Notes under the pieces: model-generated
Database searches by the model: none
What the model was told of the DNA's origin: nothing
What the model saw: the letters and a program-made list of their open reading frames with translations, nothing else
NCBI GenBank assembly: GCA_023137255.1
Contig: JAGLPR010000128.1
Location: 1-32,734 of the forward strand
Source: Bacteroidales bacterium
GTDB lineage: Bacteria > Bacteroidota > Bacteroidia > Bacteroidales > GCA-2748055
DNA length: 32,734 bases
Direction: 5' to 3'
Program-made: the position numbers and the translations under genes
Part shown: positions 9,501 to 16,794 of the stretch, in pieces
Layout: every line of letters starts with the position of its first letter
Numbering within the stretch: the first letter of the stretch is position 1

Positions 9501-9782
9501 CAACTCCCCGGCCCTGCGGCTGATGATCAATTCATCCAGTCCGGTGGCCTCTTTAAGTTGTTTCATCTCCTCGTCGCATCCTCCTTCGGCGGGCCTGGAG
9601 AGACAGTGAAGCCTGCCCAGGATCCGCTGCTTCATCTCCCCTGCAGCCTTATTGGTAAAAGTAACTGCCAGGATGTGGCGGTGAATGCCCGCACGCGCAT
9701 AAAGCAACTTCAGGTAGGCCAGGGTCAGGGCGAAAGTTTTTCCTGATCCTGCAGAAGCCTTATATATGTTCAGGGGGGACAT
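6561..9782 (-). CDS. addA: AddA-like UvrD/RecB-family helicase-nuclease
   Basis: The 1073-residue protein is a superfamily 1A helicase fused to a C-terminal nuclease. All helicase motifs can be read in order: Walker A ASAGSGKT near residue 10, LDEFQDT (motif II), VGDVKQSIYRWR (III), LKENYRS (IV), ITIHKAKGLEF (V) and YVAFTRARD (VI). The C-terminal part has MYGNMMHQLF, LRPDRVIVEGD and VVDFKFGE, the H, D and D-x-K elements of an active RecB-like nuclease. It should unwind and cut DNA ends together with AddB, 0.9 kb downstream. The start at 9782 begins MSPLNIYKASAGSGKT and faces mnmA across about 60 bases. No frame damage is visible. Confidence 0.95.
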   Translation of the reverse strand: MSPLNIYKASAGSGKTFALTLAYLKLLYARAGIHRHILAVTFTNKAAGEMKQRILGRLHCLSRPAEGGCDEEMKQLKEATGLDELIISRRAGELLHEILNDYSGFSVGTIDKFFQSVIRAFTHEIGIQPGYNLELDHRRVLSLAVDSLFQDLGNHPELQKWLIRYAMERMESSLSWDFRREMIQLGEQLFKESFQELFLQNDFALLEKSHLDLFLADLRQLEEQARQGMMGIATQALGHIVKQGVTPEEFKGAGRSPATIFVSARDGKDIDFTASKIAALEQAEKWLKKGASEAMEILTTEQLIPLLNQIYGHQETLNTIAAVRANFYALGILGDIREYVQNYTSERNLFLIADSGRFLRGIIGGNQVPFVYERTGNRFSHIMLDEFQDTSLFQYDNFRPLLDNSLAAGEQSLVVGDVKQSIYRWRNSDWKILASELEADFGHQEIHVEPLKENYRSREQVVRFNNTVFQLSSRLLSEIIEDELHGSSAHREEADMEVNRFRSAWKDVVQQIPDHLQGTGGRVRAEMFDTEETPFREQVLHELPAWVDEILETGIEPGEIAILVRTRKEGIAVANKLLEHARSSGNDRQFRLVSNDSLLLGYNTAVSLLISTLRYLLYPDNEINNALLKYHACQAGLISGIGTGRLLENDLTPEELLSDDFISRQNLLKQLPLFELIESMIDLLGLGNRPDELPYLQALQDLVIDLQRRGPVGIGEFLEYWEQTGAGKSISFSETSNAIRIITIHKAKGLEFKAVVVPFCDWDLTTDARNINILWCKTSGTPLERIPVVPVRFSSKMSTTLFSGAYYTERMKGYMDRLNLMYVAFTRARDMLYIGIPLREVKGVKNTGDLMQVILDQHPGEQPCTGALKTSMKGQVISLGKMPRYKSEPEKEDPWKFVTYPVNRGKRLLKVRLRSDQYFVDEEGVFRTGRMYGNMMHQLFSKIDTVDDVDRAVDILHREGLLPEKERELLAENVREMIGRKGISDWFSPSGSGTIFKERSLLCSEGEVLRPDRVIVEGDRATVVDFKFGELEKPSYHRQVSNYMEQLKKMGFKRVEGYLWYVMLDLTVKIETS

Positions 9783-9818
9783 TAGGTAAAGATAAAGATT
9801 GGATTGCTTAGAATTTCA

Positions 9819-9826
9819 TATTTTTG
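9819..9826 (+). promoter_or_regulatory. -7 box of the mnmA promoter
   Basis: TATTTTTG matches the Bacteroidota consensus TAnnTTTG exactly. A TTG at 9799-9801 lies 17 bases upstream and may be the -33 element. Transcription would start near 9833, after the TTG codon at 9824 but before the TTG at 9842, which helps decide the mnmA start. Confidence 0.5.
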
Positions 9827-9841
9827 TGCAAAATCAGAACA

Positions 9842-11023
9842 TTGGCCTTACGTGTAGTAGTCGGACTGTCGGGAGGAGTAGACTCCAGTGTGGCTGCATA
9901 CCTTTTGAAAGAACAGGGGTATGAGGTCATCGGACTTTTTATGATCAACTGGCACGATAAGACCGGGGTGATCGATGCCGATTGTCCCTGGGACGAAGAT
10001 GTGGTCTTCGCTGAACTGGTCGCCAAAAAACTGGACATTCCATTCCATGTGGTGGACCTGAGCGAACCCTACCGGGAGAGGGTCATCGACTATATGTTTT
10101 CTGAATACCAGAAAGGGCGGACCCCCAATCCCGATGTGCTGTGTAACCGGGAGATCAAATTCGATGCATTCCTAAAGGCAGCGGATGCTTACAAACCCGA
10201 CTTTGTGGCCACCGGACACTACTGTAAAAAAGAGACCACCACCGTGGATGGCACACCGGTTCACCACCTGCTGGCCGGTGATGACCCCAACAAGGACCAG
10301 AGCTACTTCCTTTGTCAGCTATCACAGCAACAGCTCTCGCGGACCCTTTTCCCCATCGGTCACTTTAAAAAACCGGAAGTGCGGAAGATAGCCAAAGCTG
10401 AAGGACTGGCGTCGGCCGAAAAAAAAGATTCCCAGGGGATCTGTTTTGTGGGCAAGGTACACCTGCCCGTCTTCCTGCAGCAGAAACTGAAAGCGAGGGA
10501 AGGTAACATTTTTGAGATCCCGGCAGACCTCCACCCGTACAGTTCAGAAAAACAGGACCTGGCGGACCTGGATTCGGTATGTTATCCATGGAGATATGTG
10601 AAGGAGGACGGTACATGGACAGGGAAGCACCAGGGGGCCCATTTCTTTACAGTGGGTCAGCGCAAAGGCCTTAATGTGGGAGGAAAAACAAAGCCCCTCT
10701 TTGTGATTGCCACCGATGTGGTAAACAACCGGATTTACGTGGGACAGGGCCAGTCCCATCCGGGCCTGTTTCGCAGGGGACTACTTATCATTCCTCAGGA
10801 GATTCACTGGATCAGAAGGGACCTGGAGATGCAAGCGGGAGAGACCCGGGATTACCTGGTCAGGATCCGTTACCGCCAGCCCTTGCAGAAAGGAACCCTG
10901 CACAGGACCGAAGAGGGTCTGTTTATCACCTTCGAGGAAGCTCAGCGTGGCATTGCAGCCGGACAATTTGCGGCCTGGTATGACGGGAAGGAGCTGTTGG
11001 GATCGGGTGTAATCAATGAATGA
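9842..11023 (+). CDS. mnmA: tRNA-specific 2-thiouridylase MnmA
   Basis: MnmA adenylates and thiolates U34 of the Lys, Glu and Gln tRNAs. The PP-loop [15 protein letters not shown] lies at the N-terminus. The two catalytic cysteines are in [11 protein letters not shown] and [10 protein letters not shown], and [10 protein letters not shown] is the usual segment after the second. A longer loop between SQGICFVGK and GQRKG, with [14 protein letters not shown], resembles the Bacteroidota version of the enzyme. The frame has no ATG before the PP-loop. I prefer the TTG at 9842 over the TTG at 9824 because the apparent -7 box covers 9819-9826; the product is then about 393 residues. The stop is six bases from the convergent cysH stop. 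Confidence 0.93.
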   Translation: MALRVVVGLSGGVDSSVAAYLLKEQGYEVIGLFMINWHDKTGVIDADCPWDEDVVFAELVAKKLDIPFHVVDLSEPYRERVIDYMFSEYQKGRTPNPDVLCNREIKFDAFLKAADAYKPDFVATGHYCKKETTTVDGTPVHHLLAGDDPNKDQSYFLCQLSQQQLSRTLFPIGHFKKPEVRKIAKAEGLASAEKKDSQGICFVGKVHLPVFLQQKLKAREGNIFEIPADLHPYSSEKQDLADLDSVCYPWRYVKEDGTWTGKHQGAHFFTVGQRKGLNVGGKTKPLFVIATDVVNNRIYVGQGQSHPGLFRRGLLIIPQEIHWIRRDLEMQAGETRDYLVRIRYRQPLQKGTLHRTEEGLFITFEEAQRGIAAGQFAAWYDGKELLGSGVINE

Positions 11024-11029
11024 CCGGAG

Positions 11030-11755
11030 TTATCTTTTGTGGAGGCCGCACTCTTTGTGCACCTCATTCTCCCACCACCAGCGACCTGCACGAATGTCCT
11101 CTCCAGGTTCAATGGCCCGTGTGCAGGGCTCACAGCCTATGCTCGGAAATCCACTGTCGTGCAAAAGGTTATACGGTATATTGTGCATTTTTATATAGTC
11201 CCACACCTCTTTCTCGGTCCAGTTGATCAAGGGATTGATCTTTACCAGTCCGTTGTTGGCATCCCACTCCACCATCTTGTTGAAGAACCTGGAAACCGAC
11301 TGGTCCTTCCGCAATCCACAAATCCAGGCATCCATTCCGGCAAAAGCCCTGGGCAGCTGTGCCACTTTCCGGATTCCGCAACACATTTTTCGTTTCTCCA
11401 CACTATCATAAAAAAGATTGATGCCATTTTCGGCCACCATCTTTTCCACCGCCATGGGTTCAGGAAAATAGGTAAGCATACGGATGCCAAAATATTTATT
11501 GGTCCGGGCAATCAGATCATAGGTTTCGGGAAACAATCTCCCTGTATCGAGGGTAAAGACATCAACGTCCCGTTTCTGATGCAATACCATCTCTGTAAGC
11601 ACCTGGTCTTCCAGTCCCAGACTGGTAGATAAAATAATGCGTTCACCAAAATGAAGGAGGAAGTAAGCAATTACACCTACGGCACTCTTTCCCTTCAGAT
11701 CATCGTTCCATTGCGCAATCTGCGCCTTCATATTTTCAGTCGCTTCCATATTCAT
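11030..11755 (-). CDS. cysH: CysH-family reductase, adenylylsulfate (APS) reductase type
   Basis: The 241-residue protein belongs to the CysH family that reduces activated sulfate to sulfite with thioredoxin or a similar donor. It has the nucleotide-binding STSLGLEDQVL segment, FTLDTGRLFPETYDL, KRKMCCGIRKVAQLPRA, IGCEPCTRA and a C-terminal ECGLH. The CC and CxxC pairs together are the 4Fe-4S ligands that mark APS reductases, and true PAPS reductases of the E. coli type lack them. The start ATG overlaps the TGA of the nucleotidyltransferase (TGATG), so the two are coupled. Its placement after cell-wall sugar genes is unexplained. With aprBA also in the window, the organism has two kinds of APS reductase. 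Confidence 0.92.
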   Translation of the reverse strand: MNMEATENMKAQIAQWNDDLKGKSAVGVIAYFLLHFGERIILSTSLGLEDQVLTEMVLHQKRDVDVFTLDTGRLFPETYDLIARTNKYFGIRMLTYFPEPMAVEKMVAENGINLFYDSVEKRKMCCGIRKVAQLPRAFAGMDAWICGLRKDQSVSRFFNKMVEWDANNGLVKINPLINWTEKEVWDYIKMHNIPYNLLHDSGFPSIGCEPCTRAIEPGEDIRAGRWWWENEVHKECGLHKR

Positions 11756-12471
11756 CAGGCATATGATTCGAGTTTACCCATGTCGGTCCAGGTATCGCGA
11801 TCGTGCATGTGAAGATAAACCGGATGGCTCTTGGCAAGTTCCAGGTAAAATGGCATCAAAGGAAACTTTTCCTCGCTTGGGAAAAGCGAAAAAACTTTTG
11901 GATCCATCACATGAATGGCGCTGAAAGCGATGGGAAACAATTCCTCCTTCTCCTGGTCCACCAGGATGGTCTCCCCGGTGCGATTGTCGCGCCACCCTTT
12001 CAAAAATCCTTCCCGGTTCCTTAACAGACTGCGTGAAGTTACCCGTTCCTTCACTGCCATGGTGGCAATGGCTCCATTGCTGATGTGCGCCCTGTACAAT
12101 GCACCCAGGTCAATGTTGCTGTTTACATCCACATTGTACACCAGAAAAGATTCATCTTTCAGAAACCAGGAGGCTTTTGCAATTCCCCCTCCGTTGTCGA
12201 GCAACTTCTCTTTTTCATGAGAAAACTCTATCTGGATACCGAATTGCTCCCTGGAACTGATATACTCCATGATCATCTCTGCATAGTGGTGCACATTGAT
12301 GATAATTCGGGTAAATCCTTCCGATTTCAATTTAAGGATAACATGTTCCAGCATGGGGATCCCATCCCACGTGACAAGCGCCTTGGGTTTGTTGTCGGTC
12401 AGTGGTTTAAGCCGGGTTCCCAATCCGGCCGCCAGTATCATCGCTTTATGTCCTTCGGCTTGCAACACCAT
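11755..12471 (-). CDS. sugar-1-phosphate nucleotidyltransferase, possibly MurU-like
   Basis: The 238-residue protein has the nucleotidyltransferase start AMILAAGLGTRLKPLTD, then NKPKALVTWDGIPMLEH, LLDNGGGIAKA and FLVYNVDVNSNI, the metal-binding core of NTP:sugar-1-phosphate transferases. Its size and context fit MurU, which makes UDP-MurNAc from MurNAc-1-phosphate in cell-wall recycling. No AmgK-type kinase gene, which would supply that substrate, is in the window, so other sugars are possible. Two starts compete: ATG at 12471, which keeps the whole first beta-strand, and ATG at 12441, which would overlap the stop of the small Cys-rich gene by four bases. The stop overlaps the cysH start. Confidence 0.85.
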   Translation of the reverse strand: MVLQAEGHKAMILAAGLGTRLKPLTDNKPKALVTWDGIPMLEHVILKLKSEGFTRIIINVHHYAEMIMEYISSREQFGIQIEFSHEKEKLLDNGGGIAKASWFLKDESFLVYNVDVNSNIDLGALYRAHISNGAIATMAVKERVTSRSLLRNREGFLKGWRDNRTGETILVDQEKEELFPIAFSAIHVMDPKVFSLFPSEEKFPLMPFYLELAKSHPVYLHMHDRDTWTDMGKLESYA

Positions 12472-12578
12472 TTTTCTTTTGGAGATTGTTTTTCACATTT
12501 TACACAAAAATAGTTCATCTGCCTGTCCCGGATCTTCTCATCAAGTCCATCGTCCTCCTTGCACAGCTTTTTGCTCAT
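12438..12578 (-). CDS. 46-residue cysteine-rich (zinc-ribbon-like) protein
   Basis: ATG at 12578 opens a 46-codon frame ending with TGA at 12438-12440. The product starts MSKKLCKEDDGLDEKIRDRQ and contains NYFCVKCEKQSPKEKWCCKP, that is a CxxC pair followed by a second CC pair 9-10 residues later, which could bind one zinc ion. It is rich in Lys and Asp and has no signal peptide. It lies head to tail with the nucleotidyltransferase and its TGA overlaps a possible ATG start of that gene, a common sign of a real coupled gene. I recall similar short CxxC proteins in Bacteroidales genomes but know no function for them. Confidence 0.7.
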   Translation of the reverse strand: MSKKLCKEDDGLDEKIRDRQMNYFCVKCEKQSPKEKWCCKPKDIKR

Positions 12579-12672
12579 CTATTCTCTCTATTCTGAAAAT
12601 AACAAGGGAGAAGGAGAATTGTTTTCTTCTATGGTGCAATGGTCCCGATCACCAGATCTATCGGATACTTCA

Positions 12673-13392
12673 CTAAGATTTTAAATACTTTTCATATATC
12701 TCCCGGGTACGTTCCAGATGCTCCTTCATGATGGAATAGGATTGAGCTTCATCTTTCCCACGGATCGATTCCAGGATTGAGCGGTGAAATCTCAGGGTAT
12801 TGGCCTTTTCTCCATCGATGTTACCATAGATGTAATTACGCATCCTTGGGAGCAATGAGTAGATGGGCTCCATGGTCACCTGCACAATGGGATTCTGAGT
12901 GGCTTTGGTAATGAATAGATGAAACTTGTTGTCCAGGTCAGCTTCCAGCTGGGTATTGTCGGGATCGCACTGTTCAAACTCCACCACGTTTGCATCCAGC
13001 AGCGTGAGATCCTTATCTGTCCGGTTCATTGCAGCCAGCCTCGCAATCTCAGGCTCAAAAAGAGACCTTACTTCAATGATCTGCGACAACAGATTCTTAT
13101 CGAACTTCAGATCATAATAGAGGTTGAGAGTGTCAATGGCATCCTCTATATTTATCTCGGAAACATACATGCCGCTCCCTTTCTGGATGTTGATCAGTCC
13201 GCGGGCACTCAGGCGCCGCAGCGCTTCACGCAATGCTGTTCTGCTGACCCCGAAAGATTCACACATTTCTCTTTCTGTGGGCAGCTTTGATCCAATGGCC
13301 AGTTTCTTCTCCCTGATGGCACTCTCGATGGTTCTCTCGATCCTTTGACTCAGAGTAAGTTTGTTGCCAATATTTTGAAAAATATCGTCCAT
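12673..13392 (-). CDS. GntR-family (FadR/FCD subfamily) transcriptional regulator
   Basis: The 239-residue protein has an N-terminal winged helix-turn-helix with the GntR signature GSKLPTEREMCESFGVSRTA, then LREALRRLSARGLI and the wing at GSGMYVSE. The remaining ~150 residues are helical, consistent with an FCD effector-binding domain that usually binds a carboxylated ligand. It sits between the GHL10 glycosidase and the small Cys-rich gene, all on the minus strand, and near the divergent kinase-etherase gene. It may therefore regulate amino-sugar or peptidoglycan turnover, with a sugar acid such as a muramic-acid derivative as a plausible ligand. That assignment is inference from context. 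The start ATG at 13392 begins MDDIFQNIGNKLTL. Confidence 0.93.
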   Translation of the reverse strand: MDDIFQNIGNKLTLSQRIERTIESAIREKKLAIGSKLPTEREMCESFGVSRTALREALRRLSARGLINIQKGSGMYVSEINIEDAIDTLNLYYDLKFDKNLLSQIIEVRSLFEPEIARLAAMNRTDKDLTLLDANVVEFEQCDPDNTQLEADLDNKFHLFITKATQNPIVQVTMEPIYSLLPRMRNYIYGNIDGEKANTLRFHRSILESIRGKDEAQSYSIMKEHLERTREIYEKYLKS

Positions 13393-13456
13393 CTATTCAA
13401 ATTTACTAGGTGTTAAATATATTTCTTTACCTAATGACCCTGGCCTGACAGGATTC

Positions 13457-14983
13457 CTATTGCACCTCAAGCGGATCGCTCAACTGGCTCTCATTGTTGA
13501 GCCGGTCCAGGGCAGCAATGCGGTAGATGCCACCAGGAACCCTCTCTCCAAAAGTGATCCGGGTTTCGCCGGTAAGCTCCACCAGATTATTTACACTTTT
13601 TATTTGGGTGTTCCCGCCGGGATCAAACCTGTAAACCGCAAAAAACCTGGGACGATCCATCTCATCTGAAATCTCCGGCAAATCCCAGATCAGAGCGTCC
13701 CCTTCGAGCCTTAAACCCGTGGGGCGCAATGGTGCCTGTGAATCGATCCAGTGCATCTCAGGAACCAGCGCAGGAGTATGGCAATGGTTCTTTTGCAGAG
13801 TTTTGTTCAGCTTTGCCAGCTCCTTCCTGAAGAAATGTTTGCTGCTGAAATAACCGAAGCCATCAAGCCCTTCCAGTTCGCGGATCAAATCGATCTGCCT
13901 GAGGAGATACTTCTCCTTCCGCCATTGTGGATATTTTGACTTCCTATCAAGCCGGTAAGGAGCCAGTCCCACATACGTGTGCCGCCCATATCCAAAGTCG
14001 TTCCACCAGTACGCCAGAGTGGAGAATCCCACCGCAGGATGGTTCTCCCTCCAGTACAACTGCGGCATCAGGTAATCGATCCATCCATTTCTTTGCCAAA
14101 GCAGTACATCTGCATACAAGCCATCATAATTTGAGGTGCCCGCTGTAGTTTCTGAACCTTTATCATCCTCTGAACGGTTTCTCCAGACGCCAAAGGGACT
14201 GATCCCAAACTTCACCCACGGTTTCTCAGCTTTGATGGCTGCTCCGAGAATAGAGATGATGGTATCCACGTTGTGTCTTCTCCAATCCCCGATCCGGTCA
14301 GGGTAGAACTCCCCTCCATATAGTTCGAAATCCACGCTGTCGGGGAGTTCCTGATCTGCAATCTTATAGGGATAAAAATAATCATCAAAATGGATCGCAT
14401 CCACGTCATATCTTCTGACCACATCGACAACCACCTCGGTTAAAAAATCCCATACCAGGGGATTGGCCGGGGAGAAATAACTCCTCTCACCGTAACTAAA
14501 AATCCAATCGGGGTGCTCAAGACAAATGTGATTCCCGCTCAATGAATCAGTAGTATCCAGAGTGATCCTGTAAGGATTGAACCAGGCGTGCAGTTCCATG
14601 CCTCGCTTATGTGCCTCACGGATCCAGAACTCGAGCGGATCATACCAGGGCACAGGAGCCTCTCCCTGCTCTCCGGAAATAAATCGGGACCAGGGTTCCA
14701 GTTCAGAATAATAGAGGGCATCTGCAGTGGGACGCACCTGCAGGATGATTGCATTTACCTCGTTTTTCTTGTGCAGATCCACGATTTCCAGAATCTCTTC
14801 CTGCTGCTGAGAAGTGCTCAGACCTGGTCTTGAGGGCCAGTCTATGTTGGCCACCGTGGCCACCCAGACCCCTCTGAATTCCCTCTTTGGAGGCTGACCC
14901 AGGAGAGCTTGTATGACAAATGTGCAGAGGATACTAAGAAGCAAAAGACGCTGGTACATAACAGTTAATGTCTTGTGATACAT
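13457..14983 (-). CDS. secreted GHL10-family glycosidase (DigH/YngK-like) with Fn3-like C-terminus
   Basis: The 508-residue protein starts with a signal peptide (YQRLLLLSILCTFVIQALLG) and enters the mature part at about QPPKREFRGVWVATV. The RGVWVATVANIDWPS start, the LQVRPTADALY segment, HAWFNPYR and the DAIHFDDYFYPY strand are hallmarks of the glycosyl hydrolase-like 10 family (PF02638). E. coli DigH of this family cleaves denuded peptidoglycan glycan strands, so a similar periplasmic role is likely. The last ~90 residues (PTGLRLEGDALIWDL to the end) look like a fibronectin type III domain. ATG at 14983 and ATG at 14959 are both possible, and the second gives the more typical signal peptide. 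It diverges from the kinase-etherase gene. Confidence 0.9.
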   Translation of the reverse strand: MYHKTLTVMYQRLLLLSILCTFVIQALLGQPPKREFRGVWVATVANIDWPSRPGLSTSQQQEEILEIVDLHKKNEVNAIILQVRPTADALYYSELEPWSRFISGEQGEAPVPWYDPLEFWIREAHKRGMELHAWFNPYRITLDTTDSLSGNHICLEHPDWIFSYGERSYFSPANPLVWDFLTEVVVDVVRRYDVDAIHFDDYFYPYKIADQELPDSVDFELYGGEFYPDRIGDWRRHNVDTIISILGAAIKAEKPWVKFGISPFGVWRNRSEDDKGSETTAGTSNYDGLYADVLLWQRNGWIDYLMPQLYWRENHPAVGFSTLAYWWNDFGYGRHTYVGLAPYRLDRKSKYPQWRKEKYLLRQIDLIRELEGLDGFGYFSSKHFFRKELAKLNKTLQKNHCHTPALVPEMHWIDSQAPLRPTGLRLEGDALIWDLPEISDEMDRPRFFAVYRFDPGGNTQIKSVNNLVELTGETRITFGERVPGGIYRIAALDRLNNESQLSDPLEVQ

Positions 14984-15025
14984 TAAGATTTCTGAATACC
15001 AATTTCTCCATTATGTTGCAATTTA

Positions 15026-15033
15026 CAAATATA
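15026..15033 (-). promoter_or_regulatory. -7 box for the GHL10 gene
   Basis: On the minus strand the bases read TATATTTG, an exact match to TAnnTTTG, about 43 bases before the 14983 start. No good -33 TTTG was found at the expected distance, so confidence is moderate. It lies back to back with the plus-strand promoter of the kinase-etherase gene. Confidence 0.45.
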
Positions 15034-15042
15034 ATCTGGAAA

Positions 15043-15073
15043 TTTGTCATACATCATTCATGTGATAGTTTTG
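15043..15073 (+). promoter_or_regulatory. promoter of the kinase-etherase gene (-33 TTTG, 19-base spacer, -7 TAGTTTTG)
   Basis: TTTG at 15043-15046, a 19-base spacer and TAGTTTTG at 15066-15073 reproduce the Bacteroidota sigma-A promoter layout with no mismatch. Transcription would begin near 15080, giving a leader of about 35 bases. This is the best promoter in the window. Confidence 0.65.
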
Positions 15074-15090
15074 AGTGCAGAACATGAATG
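15055..15090. promoter_or_regulatory. 9-bp inverted repeat centred on the -7 box (candidate operator)
   Basis: CATTCATGT at 15055-15063 and ACATGAATG at 15082-15090 are perfect inverted copies separated by 18 bases. Their midpoint falls on the -7 box of the kinase-etherase promoter. A bound repressor would block the polymerase, and the nearby GntR protein is the obvious candidate. A separate TTGTCATACAT at 15044-15054 is one base from the FadR-subfamily pattern TNGT-N(0-3)-ACNA. Binding by either is unproven. Confidence 0.4.
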
Positions 15091-15114
15091 TAATTAACCG
15101 GAAAATAGACTGGA

Positions 15115-16788
15115 ATGATATTAATAGCTGATAGCGGAGCTACCAAAACTGACTGGAGACTGGTCTCTGAAAATGAAATAAGGGTCATGTCTACCAAGGG
15201 AATCAATCCCTACCACTCCAGTGAAGATGAGATTGCAGATGAACTGGAAAAGCTCGACCTGGCAGGAAAAGAGAGGAGCATCCTGGAGATCTATTTTTAC
15301 GGATCGGGCGTAGCAAATGAGGAGATGAAGGATGTGATACGAAGGAACCTGCAGCAGAGGATCGGAGTACATCCCTATATCCAGGTGAATGATGATCTCC
15401 TGGGTGTGGCCCGCTCTCTTTTCCATGAGAAAAGCGGCATAGCATGCATACTGGGAACCGGATCAAATTCAGGTCTTTACATCAACGGGGTGATCTCTGA
15501 CAAGGTACCAGCCATGGGATACTCCCTGGGTGATGAAGGAAGCGGAACAGATATTGGAAAACGGCTGGTGAATTCCCTGCACAAGAGGAACCTGAGTGAT
15601 AAACTCAGGGAATCGATCATTGCCGAAGAGGGATTGACCATGGAGCAGATTCTGGAAAATGTCTATCAGAAATCTCATGCCAACAGATACCTCGCCTCCC
15701 TCACCAGGGTGGCCGCGAAATATATAGACAATCCGGAGATCAGGGAGATCATTACCCAGGCTTTTGAGGACTTTATTGAGAAGAACATAAGCAAATACAG
15801 TGATTACTCCTCCATGGATATCGGTTTTGCAGGTTCTGTTGCTTATCATTTTAGAGAGATTCTTGAGGAAGTACTTCAAAAACACAAACTGATTAGCGGG
15901 CAGATCATTGCCGCACCCATCGAAGGATTGGTTGAATTCCACAGAAAACAACACGGACTTAATAAGGGCATGGCATCCTCGATCACCGAATCGGCATCGA
16001 AGTATGAGAACCTGGATCAGATGTCTGTAAATGAGCTTCTTCAGAACATCAACAGGGAGGATAGTACGGTGCACCAGGCGGTACATTCGATCATTCCCGA
16101 GATTGAAAAACTGGTGGAAGGCATCATTCCCAGACTAATGAAAGGAGGCCGGCTTTTCTATGTGGGAGCAGGCACCAGCGGCAGGCTGGGTGTGGTGGAT
16201 GCTTCTGAGATCCCTCCCACCTTCGGTGTTCCATTTGATATAGTGATCGGGGTAATTGCCGGCGGAGACAAAGCCATTCGAAAAGCTGTTGAATCGGCCG
16301 AAGATGACATCCATGGTGCCTGGCGTGACCTGGCTCAGTTTAAGCCGGGCAAGAACGACGTGGTGGTGGGTATTGCAGCCTCCGGACGTACTCCATATGT
16401 CATAGGTGCGGTGCAGGATGCAAAGAAACAGGGTCTGCTCACTGCCTGCATCACCAACAATCCCAATAGTAAACTGGCTGAAGCTGTGGACATTCCGCTG
16501 GAGGCACTGGTGGGTCCTGAATTTATCACCGGAAGCACCCGGATGAAGTCAGGCACCGCACAGAAACTGATTCTCAATATGATCACCACCTCTGTCATGA
16601 TTAAACTGGGAAGGGTCAAGGGGAATAAGATGGTGGACATGCAGCTGACCAATGCCAAACTGGTGGAACGCGGATCAAGAATGATCAGCGAGGAACTGGG
16701 ACTGGAGCCTGAAGAGTCTAAACGTCTGCTGCTCCTCCATGGTTCGGTGAGAAATGTACTTGACAGCTTCAAAAAAGAGAACAAATAG
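15115..16788 (+). CDS. murQ: fused BadF/BadG-type amino-sugar kinase and MurNAc-6-phosphate etherase
   Basis: The 557-residue protein joins two enzymes. Residues 1 to about 283 are an ASKHA kinase of the BadF/BadG (N-acetylglucosamine kinase, MurK) type: MILIADSGATKTDW is the phosphate-1 loop, ILGTGSNSGLYINGV is phosphate-2, and GYSLGDEGSGTDIG follows. Residues about 293-557 are MurQ: INREDSTVHQAV, GAGTSGRLGVVDASEIPPTF and AVESAEDD. Glu365 and Glu396 match the catalytic Glu83 and Glu114 of E. coli MurQ. The pair would turn MurNAc into MurNAc-6-phosphate and then GlcNAc-6-phosphate plus D-lactate in the cytoplasm. The reading frame is continuous with no internal stop. Kinase preference for MurNAc over GlcNAc is inferred from the fusion. 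Confidence 0.92.
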   Translation: MILIADSGATKTDWRLVSENEIRVMSTKGINPYHSSEDEIADELEKLDLAGKERSILEIYFYGSGVANEEMKDVIRRNLQQRIGVHPYIQVNDDLLGVARSLFHEKSGIACILGTGSNSGLYINGVISDKVPAMGYSLGDEGSGTDIGKRLVNSLHKRNLSDKLRESIIAEEGLTMEQILENVYQKSHANRYLASLTRVAAKYIDNPEIREIITQAFEDFIEKNISKYSDYSSMDIGFAGSVAYHFREILEEVLQKHKLISGQIIAAPIEGLVEFHRKQHGLNKGMASSITESASKYENLDQMSVNELLQNINREDSTVHQAVHSIIPEIEKLVEGIIPRLMKGGRLFYVGAGTSGRLGVVDASEIPPTFGVPFDIVIGVIAGGDKAIRKAVESAEDDIHGAWRDLAQFKPGKNDVVVGIAASGRTPYVIGAVQDAKKQGLLTACITNNPNSKLAEAVDIPLEALVGPEFITGSTRMKSGTAQKLILNMITTSVMIKLGRVKGNKMVDMQLTNAKLVERGSRMISEELGLEPEESKRLLLLHGSVRNVLDSFKKENK

Positions 16789-16794
16789 GCTCTT

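Noticed and set aside
9066-9746. 226-codon open frame opposite addA
   Set aside because: It is antisense to the helicase motifs of addA and shows no family features.
13407-13433. TAGGT and ACCTA inverted repeat between gntR and the GHL10 gene
   Set aside because: Only five bases per arm and a long AT-rich spacer; too weak to call an operator, although autoregulation by GntR is possible.
15469-16086. 205-codon open frame opposite the kinase-etherase gene
   Set aside because: The plus-strand protein has catalytic motifs across the whole region, and the antisense frame has none.
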